Below, piece after piece: positions 42,790 through 55,489 of a DNA stretch of 64,000 nucleotides (positions are counted from its first letter, which is position 1; each line of letters opens with the position of its first letter). A program made the translations under genes and the position numbers. This stretch comes from Toxotes chatareus (Eukaryota; Chordata; Actinopteri; Toxotidae): assembly GCA_016801885.1 (NCBI GenBank), contig JAFBJY010000277.1, positions 1 through 64,000 of the forward strand, given 5' to 3'. Below the pieces are notes generated by a model that worked only from the letters and a program-made list of their open reading frames with translations, ran no database searches and was not told the DNA's origin.

Positions 42790-45700
42790 CTACATACCTA
42801 TATGTGGGCCATAGGTTCAGGAACCCGTTTGTACCATGCGGCCTTCTCTGCAACCTTCTACGGCTGTCTCAGTGGTCAGCAGAACCTGGAGCAGGTCCTG
42901 GAATGCCTTTGTTTCCAGTGGGGCGTCTGTGACCCTTGTAGCCCCAATCTCCAGGCTGTAAGTTGGGAGGCCCTTTTGGGCTGCAGATGGCAGGGCATTT
43001 TTCCCCTTAATGCAATTGACAAGGTTGTAACAATTCCCTAATCTCAACATGCATCATCACATGCACCTGTGGAGGGGGGGCTTTGACCCCCACCTTCGGG
43101 GCCTCCCAAAAAAGATTTCAGTGGACTAAAAATTTTTGTTTCTGTTTGGGGCCCTTGGAAACACCAGGGGAAAGAGTTTTAAAGAAAAACTGGTCTTTGG
43201 GCATTGGTTTTTGCTAATTGCCTTTTCTCTTTCAACACAGCTGCACTCTGGGATATATGAAAAAGTGCTGGTAAAACCCAAATATCTAACCCTTTTTCCC
43301 CTAGAATTTTATTAGCAGTGCTGTTTGGAAGGGGAAACTTCAACCTTGCGAACATTCCAATTACAAGACAGTATGTTTTCCCTTTTGGGTTTGGTTCAAT
43401 AAATCCTCATTAAATATCAAAGGTTTGTGGGTTGGATGAAGCGGCCCTTTTAGCCCTGATCGTTGTTGGCTCCCAAAATGATGTATTTCAAAAGCCTTAA
43501 GGGAAAACCGTTTACCATGATAAATTAACGCAGCACATTTCCCCTTTCCCACGGTGGGACAGTTTCTTTAACAGTGGAAGAGAGGAGGGCAAAAAAGGGT
43601 TTATCTGGACCCATCCACATAGTCTTTAAATGGGGCCCCTGATTTTAAAATAATGGTTCTTGGAAAAACTAAACAAAACATCACAGATGAGCGGCTGCCC
43701 GGAGTGTTAAAAACAGAAACAGTTAACTGTGAAGGGAAGCAAGACAATCCCCTTTGCCGGCACTTTCCCCCAAAAAGAACCAAAATTAAATTTTGAGTTT
43801 CATTTGATCACAAGATGGATCTGGAAGGAGGTGGCATCTGAAGAGCCCCATTTTTGGGGAGATGGGCCGGGTTGGTCTCTATGAAAAGGGAAAAAATCAT
43901 GCACCCCCACATACGGAGTCTTTAAATATTAAATTTTTCCTGAAGCCTTTTACAGTTTTATAAAACCAAGTTCTGCCTCAAAAAAAATTGGAGGGAGTTG
44001 CCACTCAGCAAAATGCATGTGGTTCACTATTAAAAACCCCCGGCACCCTTGCCATTGGGCCGGGAAACCAAAACCTCCTTCCATTTGGTATGGGCTGGGG
44101 GAAAAGATCGGGTTGGTGAAACTTCTAAAATCTGGCATCGGGCTTCTCCATCTGCTGCATTGGGAGAGTTGCTGGTTTAAACGCTCTTTAACAATGTTAG
44201 CATATCGAAAAGTAGTGGATATGTTAACCAGCGTTGTGTGCAGAATTGAGAAACACAGAAACCCCAAAATAAATCCCCAAACCCAAAAATATCCGTATGC
44301 CCCCCGCTTTTTGGGGCCCCGGCTGGGGAACCGGGAACAACACATCAAGCTTGGTAAATAAGCTCCAGCCTTACCCCCCTTTTTGTAAAACAGGTCATGT
44401 ATCTCTTTGGACCAAACTGATAAAGGGACGTCGGGTTTGGATCCCAGTGTGGGAACCGGGCCCTTAATCGTAAAACCTTCAGTTTTTGCCCAAATAGTCT
44501 GTCAGGGCCCGATTGTTACCAGATCATGGAAAAAGGGTTTCCTCTCTCTCAAAAATTTGGGACCCACTGTCTGAAATGATATCCAAAAAACTCATCATTT
44601 GTTTTTTTGGTGGTTGGTTTTGATACAGATTAGCCAAATTGGTTTGGGAGAAATTTTGCCTCCTGTGATCAATGTCCCAAATATGGAACAAAGTCGGGAG
44701 CAAACTGCAGTTTTGACAAGCTACTTTATGGCCATTTTTGGTTTTAGAACTATTGTATCTGTTTTACATGCTTTTTGGGGAAAAAATCATCAACATCTTA
44801 ACAAGAAGAACCTAAAGGCAAATGGGCTCTGTAAATTTCCCCGATCCTGTGAATCTCAGGATTTTCTGAATATCCCTGGGGGACAGCATCCAAGTTTTTT
44901 AACCATAAAAAAGAAAAAAAACAAATTGTGTCTGGATGAGCGGGAGCGGAAAAAAAACTTTTGCAAGATCACGGGAGAAATGAGTGGCTTGGAATTCCCA
45001 AAAAATTGTTTTGGATTTAAAACGAACCCAAAATATTGCAGCATTTACTGTTCAAACGCAAATGACTCGTGGGGTTGGTCCGTCTGGGATTTTCTTCTGG
45101 TTGGTTTCTAAAGAGTCTCATGGGTTAACTCCAGCCAAAAGTGAATAAAAACGGGCCCGTCCTTTCCTTCGGGTTTTGAATGGTTTTGTTTCATTGTCTT
45201 AATCTGTTTTTTGGGTAAACCAAGGTGTGGCTCCTCAATAACCCCCGTCATAGGGGCATACAAACGGGGCCACCTCAGATAAATACCCATGTCACTTGTG
45301 TCATGAAAAAGCATCAGGTGTGGTGTGTGTTTGGAATCAAGCAAATCCTGTACAAAGGCAGTAGATTTAAGTTTTTTTTAATACATCTTTGCAACATTGC
45401 ACATTATACTATTATTTTATTTTACAGACTTTCTTTTTTTTCTTTTTTTTAGTATTAAAACTTTCTTCTTTTTTCCCCTTTTGTTTTGGGGACTTTCGCC
45501 CAATTTTTGCTTTTTTCAACCCATTAATTCCTTTATTTTAACATCCCCAAAATTTCATCACCCCTTTTTGCTGTAATTTCTGGATCCTTGTGGGCCTGAA
45601 ATCAGGGGGGTCTGTTGTCTGTGAAGCCATGGTCCCATTTCCTGCCATGCCCGTGGGGGTTTATGGCACGTTGGGCCCCCCTAAACAGTTCATCTTTGAA

Positions 45701-46550
45701 TGAGAGAGAAAATAAGAGACCAGCCCTTCTTTGTAAAAAACATGTCATATTCAATTTCCCCCTTTTTAGTGGCTTTCTGTTCAAACCCTTTTTCATTGGC
45801 CCTTCTGAAACAGGGCTTGCAGTGTAGTCCAGGTGACATGTAATTTTGTGAAAAAATGGTCTTCATTCAAGCGGGTTGTGTGGTGGGGTTTTGTGTCGGG
45901 TCAGTGTTTTTTGGTCAGATTGCTCCTCCCCTGTGGCCCCCTCACTTTGCAGCGTTGTGTCTCCCGGGATTCTTCTGGGGAATCACCCCAGTGTCTTGCG
46001 GGAAATCAAAACAAGTGTTGGGGGTCTAGCAGTGTCCATCTCAGGGGAGTGGAGTTGTCGCCCAACTATTGACCCCGGGGGAACAGAAGGACAAAGTGTA
46101 TTAGTTTTGTTTTTTTTTTTCCTCTGGGGGAATTTTTCTTTTGTTTTGTTTTTTTTCTACGTTCTGCCCTCTATCCACTTTCATTTTCTTTTGTTCTTTA
46201 ATCTCAAAAAAGATCGTGCTAGTGGGGCCAGATTTTTTTTTCATGTCTTTTTTTAATCTCCTTTTTTCCCTCTCTTCTTTCTTTTCTCCAATATATCCCT
46301 TTCCCATTTTGCTGGTGGGGATTTTGGAGTTGGCCCCCTTTAAACTTTTTCCCCATTTTACCCATCCTTTATCTCTGAGTTTTTTTGTCTCTTGTTCCCA
46401 AGAATAAACGGGTCCACTTTTAACAGATACCCCAGTCCTCAAATACACAAAAATTTGGGGAAAATCTGTCTGCAAGGTTATTGAGATATCCATTTTTCAC
46501 TCTGATTTCTGAAACTCTCACAAGCAACTAAACCTTCTCATGGATTCTTT
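42790..46550. other. No recognised gene; several unassigned ORFs
   Basis: Open frames with non-biased composition include 42,817-43,050 (minus), 44,017-44,361 (plus), 44,599-45,111 (plus) and 45,108-45,344 (minus; HDTSDMGIYLRWPRLYAPM). None shows a motif I know, and frame integrity in this noisy stretch proves little. 45,400-45,560 and 46,100-46,400 are T/C-rich low complexity. Confidence 0.35.
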
Positions 46551-46559
46551 TTTTAAATC

Positions 46560-47740
46560 CTCAGGCTGGAGCGATGACTGGGCCCCTCTGGGGACACTTC
46601 TCACCCACAGGGGAACCCTTTTTTGCAGGCTTTCTTCTCCACAGGTCAGATCCCCGCCAATCCACCCTTCCAAAATTTGTTTTGGGAAAAATTTTTCCCC
46701 CTGATGAAGTGAAATAAATTCTTTAGACGGTTTCTTTTGTTTTTTATTTAAAAAAAAGTTTAAGTAATAAATTTCTCAAAAAGGGACCAAAAAGGCATGT
46801 CAGCTACAGAGTCGCCCGTTAAATTCAAAATATTTTGCCTGTTTCTCATACCGGATGGAAAAGGGGGCGGGGAACAAAATAATTTAAAGGAAAAAAAATG
46901 AAAAGTTTTGCTCGGAGGCACGGGAAAATTTAACAGGTGTCAAAATAAACAAAGAAATTAAACCCCTGTCATTTATTTTACTTCACCCAGGGTGAATACC
47001 CAAGTTCAAAATATATGAATTTGAAAAAAAGATATATTTATATGATAAATTGACATTACATTTAACTTTTTTCCCCAGGACTTCCCAAACTTTAGGGTCA
47101 TAGTGGTTGGGGGGTCGGGAAGACTAACCCTCCTGTCTGCATGGGGGGGTGGGCGTGTGGACAAAAATTCCCTGGTCACCCATTTCCTCGACCCCCGGGG
47201 TTTGTAACACTTACACCTGGTAAAAAGGGGCCCAAAGCCTTTTTTCCCAGGAAGTTGGGCGGACTGGACTCTTTCTCACCCCAAAGGCTTTTTACAGAGC
47301 CTGAAAGCGTCCTGTGCCTCAGTGTGACAGTGTGTTTGGTATCTGCACAGCACAGGACAGGAAGGATTAACCGGGGGGTAAACGCACAGGTTGCGGCCGT
47401 CGGCTGTATCGGGCTCTTTTTAGTTGCTAAGTCAAAAGGGGGCCCCGGATTAAACAGATCCCCCACCAACCCACTGTTTGTCCTTCCATAAGACTTTAAA
47501 AAACAATCCCCAAAGACTCAGGGACAATTTTCCCCCAGGCTTAACAACAACCCCCCCGTGAAAACCCTCAAACCCATCCCCTGGGGCCCTCACAACCCCA
47601 ACACCCCCCACTGATGCTGACAACCAAAAGGGCAAATAAAACCCTCACAGCTTTCCCATACACGGGACTTGCACTAACGCTATTACACTTTACTTACTAT
47701 ACGGTTTTTTTCATAATTTTTATTTTGTTTATTTATTTAT
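46560..47740 (+). mobile_element. LINE C-terminal fragment
   Basis: In frames shifted by indels, 47,270-47,510 reads TEPESVLCLSVTV, then a RTGRINRGVN-like KD(L)NRVVK segment, then QIPTNPLFVL (other frame). The order resembles the C-terminal region of the LINEs at 33,220 and 41,440. An A/T-rich TTTATTTATTTATT tail follows at about 47,720. The 5' limit is uncertain. Confidence 0.5.
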
Positions 47741-50340
47741 TATGCCAAAAGCTAGTCTCTCAAGAATTTATTTTTCAAAATGACTTAAAACTCTTGAATC
47801 GAATATTTTTTTTTTTTGAAAGCTATTTTTAAGATCTAGTGTAACACTGGGGGCCCGGGGGAGCACTCTTTAAAAACCTTTATGACCTTTCATAGGGTTT
47901 TTTGATAAAAAAATTGCTTTGACTTTAAAGGGGCTGTGGCGTAGTTTACAAGTCTCATTACATAAACGTGCTGGCGCTAGGGCGTTAGACCAAAAAAACT
48001 ATACATTCAAATTTTTTGGTACCCCCAAAGGGTTTCAAAAACTTTTTCTTCTTAAAAATTCTAAATAAGTGCTACAGCCTTTATGCTGCAGTAAATATTT
48101 AAGGGGGACATTTGAAACCCTAGCTTTAAAGCGTAGCAAACCCTATTACCTTAAACCCTTTGTTGTCTGGGACGACTCATAAATAAATAAATAAATAAAA
48201 AAAAACGGTGTCATTTCAGCTTCGGGTATTTGTTTGGCAATCTGAAGACCCCGGTTAACAAGTTTTCACGAAGACATCGCTGACCTAGGACCACTAAAAA
48301 AAAAACCCCATAAAATTTCCAGTTTCGAAATTTCCCAACGCGAGCAAAAACCCCGCCAAGGCCGGCCATTACGACATCTTCAGGGGGAAACCCCTTTCCA
48401 CAGCCAAGTGCTGCCACCTGTGTCGGCATGGTGTCAGTTGTTGTGAAGCTCTTTCCTCCCCTACTTTCTCGGCTGATGCTTTAATTCTTTCCTAAAAGTT
48501 TTTTTTGTGTAACCTTTAAGTCACAAATGCACACATCAGAAATCCCTTTTTATTTTAAGCTATATTGAATTACATTTTACAGTTTCCTTCCCCCGCTCTT
48601 TTCTCAATATTCAGAACTCTTCTCAGTCTTTTCCCACTTCTAACCCGTCATTCAAACCTGCACCTCCTTTGGGCTTCTCTTTTTTTTTTCTGCCCAAAAA
48701 ATTTGAATCACCCACAAAGACTTTCAGCTCTTTTAAAACCCTTCTCTTTTTTTAAAAACATTACAAACATAATCCCATCCTACTTGTTTTTGACATTTCC
48801 TGAACCCCACTTTATATATGCCCTATTACTGTCTTTTTATTTAGTTTTAATGAATATTTTTATCTTCTGGATTGTGTCTTGGGCCCGGTTGTCCCGCAAA
48901 TGATTCTTCTCAATGGACTTTTTTGTTTGGCTGAAATAAAATCCCACTATATCTACATATATTTTATTTTTTTAACCCTTGGGATTCTATTTTCATTCTT
49001 TCTTTTCTGCTGATAAATTTTAAAATAAAATTTTGAAAATTTCCCCTTTTTTAATGGCCTAAAAAGGGATTTATCTCTTGCTCTGGTTTTTTTGCTTTTC
49101 TTTTCATACCTTATCTGGTTTCTTATTTTCCCAAAAATAAGAAAATGATAGAGGGTTTTCCAAAATTTTTTTAAAAATCCTTTTGTATTACTTTAATCAC
49201 TAAAAATAATAAAATTTGATTAATGGCTTTTTTTAATTGGAAAAATTGCTTTCCCCATTGGGCTTTTTATTTAAAAAGAAAAAAACTAATTACCAAAACA
49301 TCCCTTTGTTCAAAGTTTAAGAAATTGGGAAAAACCCGCCCTGTTCAAAAAAGACTCCAAAGTGCCATTATTTGGGGGTTTAATATTTTTAAATAATATA
49401 AAAGAAAAAATGAAAATTTTTACAAAAAATTTGTTTATTTAATGTTGGGAAAAATAAACTAAAAAATTTTACATTGTACAAATTTTTGGGTGAAAATTTT
49501 TAATTTTCAAAAATTTATCTCTTGCCGGGGGTTTTGTTGGGTTTTTTAAATTTCTCTTCTTCTGTTGGCAAAAAGGTTCAGTTTTTGGCTTTTAATGATC
49601 AAGGTGGAAACATATGGAACAATAATCCATTAGCATCTTGTGGGGGGTTCAAAAAATTAGTTCATTATATATTATAACCTCGTATTAAGAATCTAATGAA
49701 AATGAAAAAAATAATTACATGTTTTTTTTCCTGTTTTTGATGTTTTGGGAATTTTTTCCCCCTTGACGATTTTTCAGAAAATTTTAATTGCTGGGATTTT
49801 CCTCCAAAATTTTAGGTTTAACTGAGAAAGTAGTCAAAAGCAAAAACAGCCCCGGGGGTGGCTCTTTACTTTTTCCCTGCCTTTGATGCCCACCCAACGG
49901 TTGAGTCCTCCCGGGATTTGGGGGGCCCTTTTAGGGAAAAATTTTAGAGTAGGGACAGCTCGGTGGGATCGCCCCTTAAATTTTAGGCACCAAAGTCTTT
50001 TGGGGGGACAGTGTTTGGCCCTCAGCTGGTTTCTGATAACAGTTTTTTTGAGGGCTAGGTTTAAATCCGGGGCGATCAGTGTTTTACCCGGCCACCAGAC
50101 TCTGTCTCCCTTCTTCCCCAGGGGGAAACAGAAGTTTTCTCTTCTTTCTCTCTCAGGGGCAGGAAAAAAACCAAAGAGATCTTATTTAAATTTAGTTAAA
50201 AATTTTACAGACATTTTTTTTTTTACTTAATTAGGTTTTTTTCCTCTTGTTTTTTTCTCTGGGTTCCTCCTCCTTTTCTGGGGAAAAAAGGGAAAACAAA
50301 AATCTCTTCTCTCTTTTGGGGAAACATTTCCGAAAGGGTT
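47741..50340. other. A/T- and homopolymer-rich stretch, nothing recognised
   Basis: Contains an (AATA)n run at 48,178-48,200. The 48,211-48,429 minus ORF and the 49,883-50,230 plus ORF have no known motif. A degenerate LINE at 49,830-50,150 is possible, but I could not confirm an RT motif. Confidence 0.4.
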
Positions 50341-50465
50341 CCCCCCCCCGACAGATAGTCAAAAACGCTTTCCCCTTCTTTTTTCTCTATCATGGGGGGG
50401 AGGGGGGGAGAAGGGAAATACCCTTTTTTCCCCCCCTCAGCGGGCAGAGCGTTTTTCCCTAACGA

Positions 50466-50825
50466 TGGGGTTTTTTCTTTACCACTCCCTGGCCTTTGTC
50501 ATCAGTATCAATCATTCAATGGGGAATTTCGTATTTGGTTTTGAGTTTAGCATCAAAAGGCCAAAAACTCATTTTTTTTGGGTGCTTTTGCTCATGAAAA
50601 GTTAAATTAATTTCCTGTAGTGTTTTTTTTTTGATGAAATTTCTATTACAATATTTATTCTTATTTTTTTTGTATATTATTCTTTTTTTTTTTTTTATTC
50701 TAAATAATAAATTTTTTGTTTTTTTATTTTATTATCTGCAAAAAAAGTGATTTGGTATATTCCTTTTATTTTTAAGTATTTTATTTAATTTTGTAACTTT
50801 TTTTGGGAAAATTTAATGTGCCCAA
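50466..50825. mobile_element. Non-autonomous hAT element, inverted, unit D
   Basis: It follows, in reverse orientation, the order of 12,082-12,518. Shared marks are GGCCTTTGTCATCAGTATCAATC near 50,490 (in outline), AATATTTATTCTTATTTT near 50,655, and flanking GCAGAGCG and GCTAACCTC. The inverted repeats are corrupted. It marks the end of unit D. Confidence 0.75.
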
Positions 50826-50837
50826 ATGGGGCTAACC

Positions 50838-51180
50838 TCTTTTTCCCCCGAAAAAAAAAGAAGAACTCTCTTTCCGCCTTTCTATCTCAACTTCTCTGTT
50901 TTTTTCTCTTCCCCCCGAAACGGGTTTTTCTCTCCCTCTCTTTGGCGAAGAGTCCTCTTTTTCTCTTTCCCTCCGTTTTTTTCTTTTTCTTTTTTTTTAG
51001 AGTTCTTTTTCTCTGAGAGAAAGAAAAATTTCTCTTTTTCCCCCAATGAGGTTTTTTCTCTTTCTCTCAAGTTCTTTCTCTTTAGAGAAAGAAATTTTCT
51101 CTCTTTCTCCCGTAAACGAAAATTTAAAGAATAAATTGAAAATTGAATTGAATTGATGGCAATAAAATGAGTTAGAATGA
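50838..51180 (+). repeat. CT-rich tract and L2 tail, inverted, unit D
   Basis: The reverse-orientation counterpart of 11,820-12,065. Pyrimidine-rich TTTCTCTC runs are followed by AATTGAATTGAATTGATGGC. ORFs here are low-complexity. Confidence 0.65.
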
Positions 51181-51189
51181 TATCCCCCA

Positions 51190-51425
51190 TCATTTTGCCC
51201 TTCATTTTCAACAGTAGATAAAAATAAGATAAACCTTTAATAGTCCCACAATGGGGGAAAATTCCCCCTTTCAACAGCAAAAAAGCAGATGCAACAGGGT
51301 GCAGGCCTCAGAATATCGTAATACAGATGAATATAAAAAACTCCAAAAAAAAAAAAAGACTTTGAAACAATAATAATAAATACTAGAAACAGTATGACCA
51401 AATGAAGAAAAACCCGAAATAAAAA
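51190..51425 (-). mobile_element. LINE 3' tail, minus strand
   Basis: The minus strand reads ...CCCCCATTGTGGGACTATTAAAGGTTTATCTTATTTTTATC in outline. This is the Rex1-like 3' end seen at 19,850-19,898. Upstream coding parts are not recognisable. Confidence 0.55.
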
Positions 51426-52212
51426 AAAAAATGCCCAATCCCGGGTGGTATGTGTTGTTTTTTGTGTTTTGTTTTGCTCAGCACAGTTGGTTTTTTAGTT
51501 CTTTAATAGAAAAAAAAAATATTTTTTGTCCACATCAGCAACTTTCCATTGGGGAAAAAAACAAATTACAAAAGGCATTGGCCATGGGAAAATATAAATT
51601 TTTCAGCCGGGTTTTGAAAATCCATCCATTACCCTTTGTCATCCATTTTTAAAGGGGTTCCCGGGGGTTCCATTTTGGAAGCCTAACCCGGGGGTTTTCC
51701 CATCCTCCCTTTCCACAGAATTGGGGGTGTTTGGTGGAAAAGGGTAAACAAACCCAAAATGGGATAAAAAACAAAAAAAAATATGAATACAAATTGTGAA
51801 ACCAAAAAAGGATTCTTTACCCCCTGAAAAAAGTGATGGAAAGGGTCAAAATTGTGGTAGTTTTTACTTTTTAAGGGTTATTTGTGCGGGGTGGGTTTTG
51901 TATAAACATTGATAACGCTTTATGTTACAGAACTGGGAAAATTGTGGATGCGACAAACCCAAATTTGTAAATTTCTTTTTCTAGGTCTTTTAAATGGGGG
52001 AAAATAGGCTAATTTACCCTTGGAACTGGACCCCGGGAAAACCCGGGGCTAAGGGTGGGTAAAGTGGGGAAAACTTTCCCCCAACAGTGGGTTGACAATT
52101 CCCTCTTGTCTGAGGTATTTCCGGAAAAAACGCTTTTTGGGCCTGCTTTATTTTTCCCCGCAGAAGGTGAAAATGGAGCAGAATAAAAAAGGGGAAAATG
52201 CAACCTTTAACC

Positions 52213-52330
52213 CCCTTTAGGTTCTCTGGTTTGGTGGTTTTGGTGGTTGATTCAGCTTCTTTGGTTTGAAGAAGGAACATGAAACGGGAAAAGAGGGTTT
52301 TGGGGAGAACCCATCCAAACCCCCCCCCAC
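52213..52330 (-). pseudogene. znf638: Matrin-type zinc-finger exon, inverted, unit D
   Basis: The minus strand reads TTCTTCAAACC, then AAAGAAGCTGAATCAACCAC, then CCAGAGAACCTAAAGG, aligned to 10,290-10,380. The TKEAES segment is visible in the 52,412-52,014 frame. The cysteine half is corrupted. The 3' exon and intron sequence continue to about 52,080. Confidence 0.6.
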
Positions 52331-53044
52331 AAAACAACAGAGGTGCGGGAAAACACTTTAAAAAAAACATATGAACGTCCCCTAATAAAAAACAACCTTT
52401 TCTGGGGGTCAAAAGGGGAAAAAATTCCCCCTTTCCAGGGTTTTTTCTCCTTGTCTTCTTTTTTCTCCCTTTCTCCGTTTGTTTTTTCTTTTAGTTATTT
52501 TTCCAGAAAGGGGAAGGGGCGTTTAAAAGAATTCAAAAAAAAGGAGGCTTGTTTCTTATTTTGAGGGGAAAACTTTTGGGAAAAGGGTACCTACCCGGGC
52601 CCGGCACTTGACTTTCCCACCTGGGGAAAACCCAAAAACAAGGGTGAAATGTAAATACCATGTTAGCAAAAACTCCTTGGTAAATTCCCCCCGATTCTTG
52701 GGGCCAAAGGTTTGTCCCCCTCGGGCCAAGAATGTTTCTGCAAAATCCTTGTCTGGGGGTTCAGGAGGACCTTTTAAAACAAAGGTGGCGAAAACCCCCT
52801 CCAACAAACCGTTTGCTTATAGCATTTAAAGGAATTTGGGGGGGGCCTAGGTGCGATTCCCCAATAAAATTGGGGACTTTTAAATTTGGTTCATCTTTAA
52901 GGTTTTAAGGCCATCTTTTACAACGGGGGCTTCCCTAAGTTGAAAAGAAATCAAAACCTCTGGGGGTCTTGCAACTGGGGCTGTGCGGGAACAAAGCCCC
53001 CGGGGGGGGGGCAGGCTGGGATTTGGGGTTAGGGGATTCAGACT

Positions 53045-53235
53045 ATGGGTAAAATGGGATGTGCATTGGTTTCTGCTGTTGGGCTAAGGACCTGGGTGTT
53101 GTCCTGTGTAATGCGGAAGGGCGGGAAAACGGGGGGCATGTGTCTGGGGTCCCTCCCTGGAATGTTGCTGCCGGTCCGGGCTGTTTGTGAAGCTAGGACA
53201 TCACTGGTGGGTAAGGAAGTTCAGGTAATGTAAGT
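53045..53235 (-). CDS. Putative ZNF638-like exon, unit D
   Basis: The minus strand is open from about 53,215 to a stop near 53,042, reading DVLASQTARTGSNIPGRDPR, then HMPPVFPPFRITQDNTQ. The composition is not low-complexity. Related sequence lies near 59,270-59,300. It lies between RRM-side and finger-side exons of the same strand, so an internal exon is plausible but unproven. Confidence 0.35.
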
Positions 53236-53689
53236 GGACGTTCTTGTGCACAGATCTATAGCCTGGACGCTGCTGCAGTGGACCTGATGGCCCTGACATG
53301 GCAGTGTCTGACAGAAATTCTCTCATGCTGGTTTCTTTCCCAAATAAAGGATTGAAATGGCTTTTTGGACCCAGTGTTTAAATGCACAAGACAGGTCAAA
53401 CCCTAAGACAGTTTTTAGACTGCTTTAAAGTCAATCTAGGACATAAAAGGGATAAAAGACCTGGCCCTGGCTTTACTCAAAAAAACAGATAAGCTAATAA
53501 TTAAGCATTTTCCAAATGGCCCTCATGTGTCTTCATCTTGGTGCTGTTTTTAAAACACCTCCCAATGACTTATGAGCAAGTACCTGCCCCAAGGAACGCC
53601 CCATCATTCATCATCAAGCCTGATTCTCTACCCACGGGAGGAACCTGCCACTCACAGTTCTACTTAAAAAAAATCAAAGCGTACCTGTC

Positions 53690-53902
53690 TCTGCAGCAGG
53701 AGCTCCGTCTCTTTGTCCTCCTGGTCCTGCATCTTCTCCTGTCCTTCTGTTTTGTCCAACACCACCCCGTCCCCTCCTCCTTGGCCTGGCTGTGACGGGG
53801 AGGACTCTCCTTTTTCTTATGGTCCTCCTCTCTGCGGTCCTGCTCCATGGCTGGGCTGTTTGAGGAGGAGTCTGCAAGGCAGCTTCAGGTGGGTTACCTG
53901 AT
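53690..53902 (-). CDS. Putative ZNF638-like exon, charged, unit D
   Basis: On the minus strand, after TTTGCCCTGCAG, the frame reads GNPPEAALQTPPQTAQP. A shifted frame then reads EQDRREEDHKKKESPPRHS, and then EGQEKMQDQEDKETELLLQ before a GTACGC donor. It lies in a clean island. A charged, Glu/Lys-rich linker fits a ZNF638-type protein. Acceptor, donor and composition all point to an exon. Confidence 0.5.
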
Positions 53903-54689
53903 GCTGCAGGGCAAACAGACAGGTGTTGGACCTCTGGGGTGGAGTCCAGGGTGGGCAGTGGTGTGATTTCAAACATAAAGACAGTTTTGGCCCAAATTTT
54001 AATTTGCCCCAAAAAAAAAGAAAATATCTGGGAAGTTTGGTTTCCTTGTGTTGATGGTAAAGTGAAATCAGTGGAGGGTACCAGTCTCGGGTGTTTGGCT
54101 GAGAGGGACTCAGCCTTGGGCTGGTGGGTGGATGCTGCAGCGGTAAACCCCGGACAGTTTTAAAACCTGGCGCCTTTTAAGTCAGCTTTTGGGTGCTCCC
54201 CGGGTTGGGACTCTGAAACTGTTGTCAGACGAGAAAGTCACTGTGGCACCCCGATCCCAGTTTTTTTCCGGCAACCTCCAGGGGTGTGTCCTAAACAAAA
54301 AACCAAAAAAGGACTGGCGTTAAGACTGTGGACTTTTAGTCTCTCCCCCCCCTCAAACGTAGAGAAACGGGGATAAACACAAGCAAAAGTACCCCTGGTG
54401 CCCGAGGAAGTCTCCTCCTGTCTTGGTTTCCATGGGGGCAGGAGCCGGAAAGGTGCTAACATCCCCTACTTCATCTAATGCCCAAAAAGTCACTCATGTT
54501 GAAGGGGAATGGTCTCTCCTCCACCTGATGTCAGCAGGACAAAGAAACAGGGTTGGGTTGGACACACAGGGGGCATTTAAGTGTCCAGGTTTGAAGCACC
54601 CCTCACATTGTGGTCTCAGCCTGTGAGCTGTTCCTTTTCCGTCCGGGCTCTCTTGTATCCTCGAGGAAGACCCCTGGATCGGACAAACC

Positions 54690-54930
54690 CACGTGTGCTC
54701 TCTTTCTCTCCCTCTTCCCCCTCCCCCTTTCCCTCCCCCCTCCCCTCTCTTTCACCCCCCTCCCTCCCCTTTCCCTCTCTCTGCTCGCCTCCTTTCTGGC
54801 TTCCCTCTTTTCCTCCCTCCCCCTTCTTCCCTCCTCCTCTTGGGTTCTTGGCCCTTTTTTTCCCCCCTCTTGACTTTTGCCCTCTTTTGTTTTGTTTGTT
54901 TTTCCCCTTCACGCCACGGGTGAGGCCCTC
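54690..54930. repeat. Polypyrimidine tract, unit D
   Basis: Almost pure C/T on the plus strand (CCCTCCCCTTTCC-like). It is the counterpart of 26,048-26,320, with the same left flank (GGACAAACCCACGTGTG). All long ORFs across it are low-complexity. Confidence 0.8.
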
Positions 54931-55026
54931 GTTTTGGAGGGTGCGGTTCTTTTGGACCTCTACAACAGCTTAACCATTTTTGGTGACCTGGTGAAAAGGA
55001 TGAAAAAGAGACATGGCCCCGGGCGC

Positions 55027-55296
55027 TCAAGAAGAAAAACCCGACTCAACAACGGGCCCGGGCCCCGAGACACATTTCTCTGTTTTTCCGGGTGTCTGGC
55101 ATGGCTCTCCTGGGTTTCTCTGCCATTGAGACAGATGCCTTTGTTTTTGGGGCACCTGACCCCTTGCCCTTTTTCCTGTTTGATGGATTGCCCCCTTTGT
55201 TCCTACTGTTTTGAACAGTTTATCACAGATTTTCCCTCTGTCTGTATCCATGACTGCTTCTTTTGGTGTCTTGTGCAGCTGAAGGGGGGAAAACAC
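55027..55296 (-). pseudogene. Putative ZNF638-like exon, unit D
   Basis: The minus frame reads LQLHKTPKEAVMDTDRGK, then ICDKLFKTVGTKGAIHQTGK, followed by a basic stretch. It matches 26,470-26,690 in C. No family motif is present. Exon status rests on conservation and non-biased composition. Confidence 0.35.
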
Positions 55297-55374
55297 AGCC
55301 TGGGCTCATGGCTTCGTGCTGTCTTTGCGGTCTTCCCCCAAAAGCGGTCTGCAACACCGTCTTCTCTGTCTTCA

Positions 55375-55480
55375 TCTTCTGGTCTTAAGAAGCATCAAGG
55401 GGTTTGAGACTTATTTTTGGACAGCCTCCTCTTCCTCTGCACTGCTGTTTGGCCTTTTGTTGGGGGTGTCCTAACGACAC
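55375..55480 (-). pseudogene. Putative acidic ZNF638-like segment, unit D
   Basis: One minus-strand frame contains SAEEEEAVQK. It is the counterpart of 29,690-29,800. Confidence 0.3.
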
Positions 55481-55489
55481 AAGGATGTG

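Noticed and set aside
54581..55407. Long plus-strand ORFs rich in Pro, Ser, Leu and Phe (130 and 176 codons)
   Set aside because: They cross the second pyrimidine tract and are open only because of composition.
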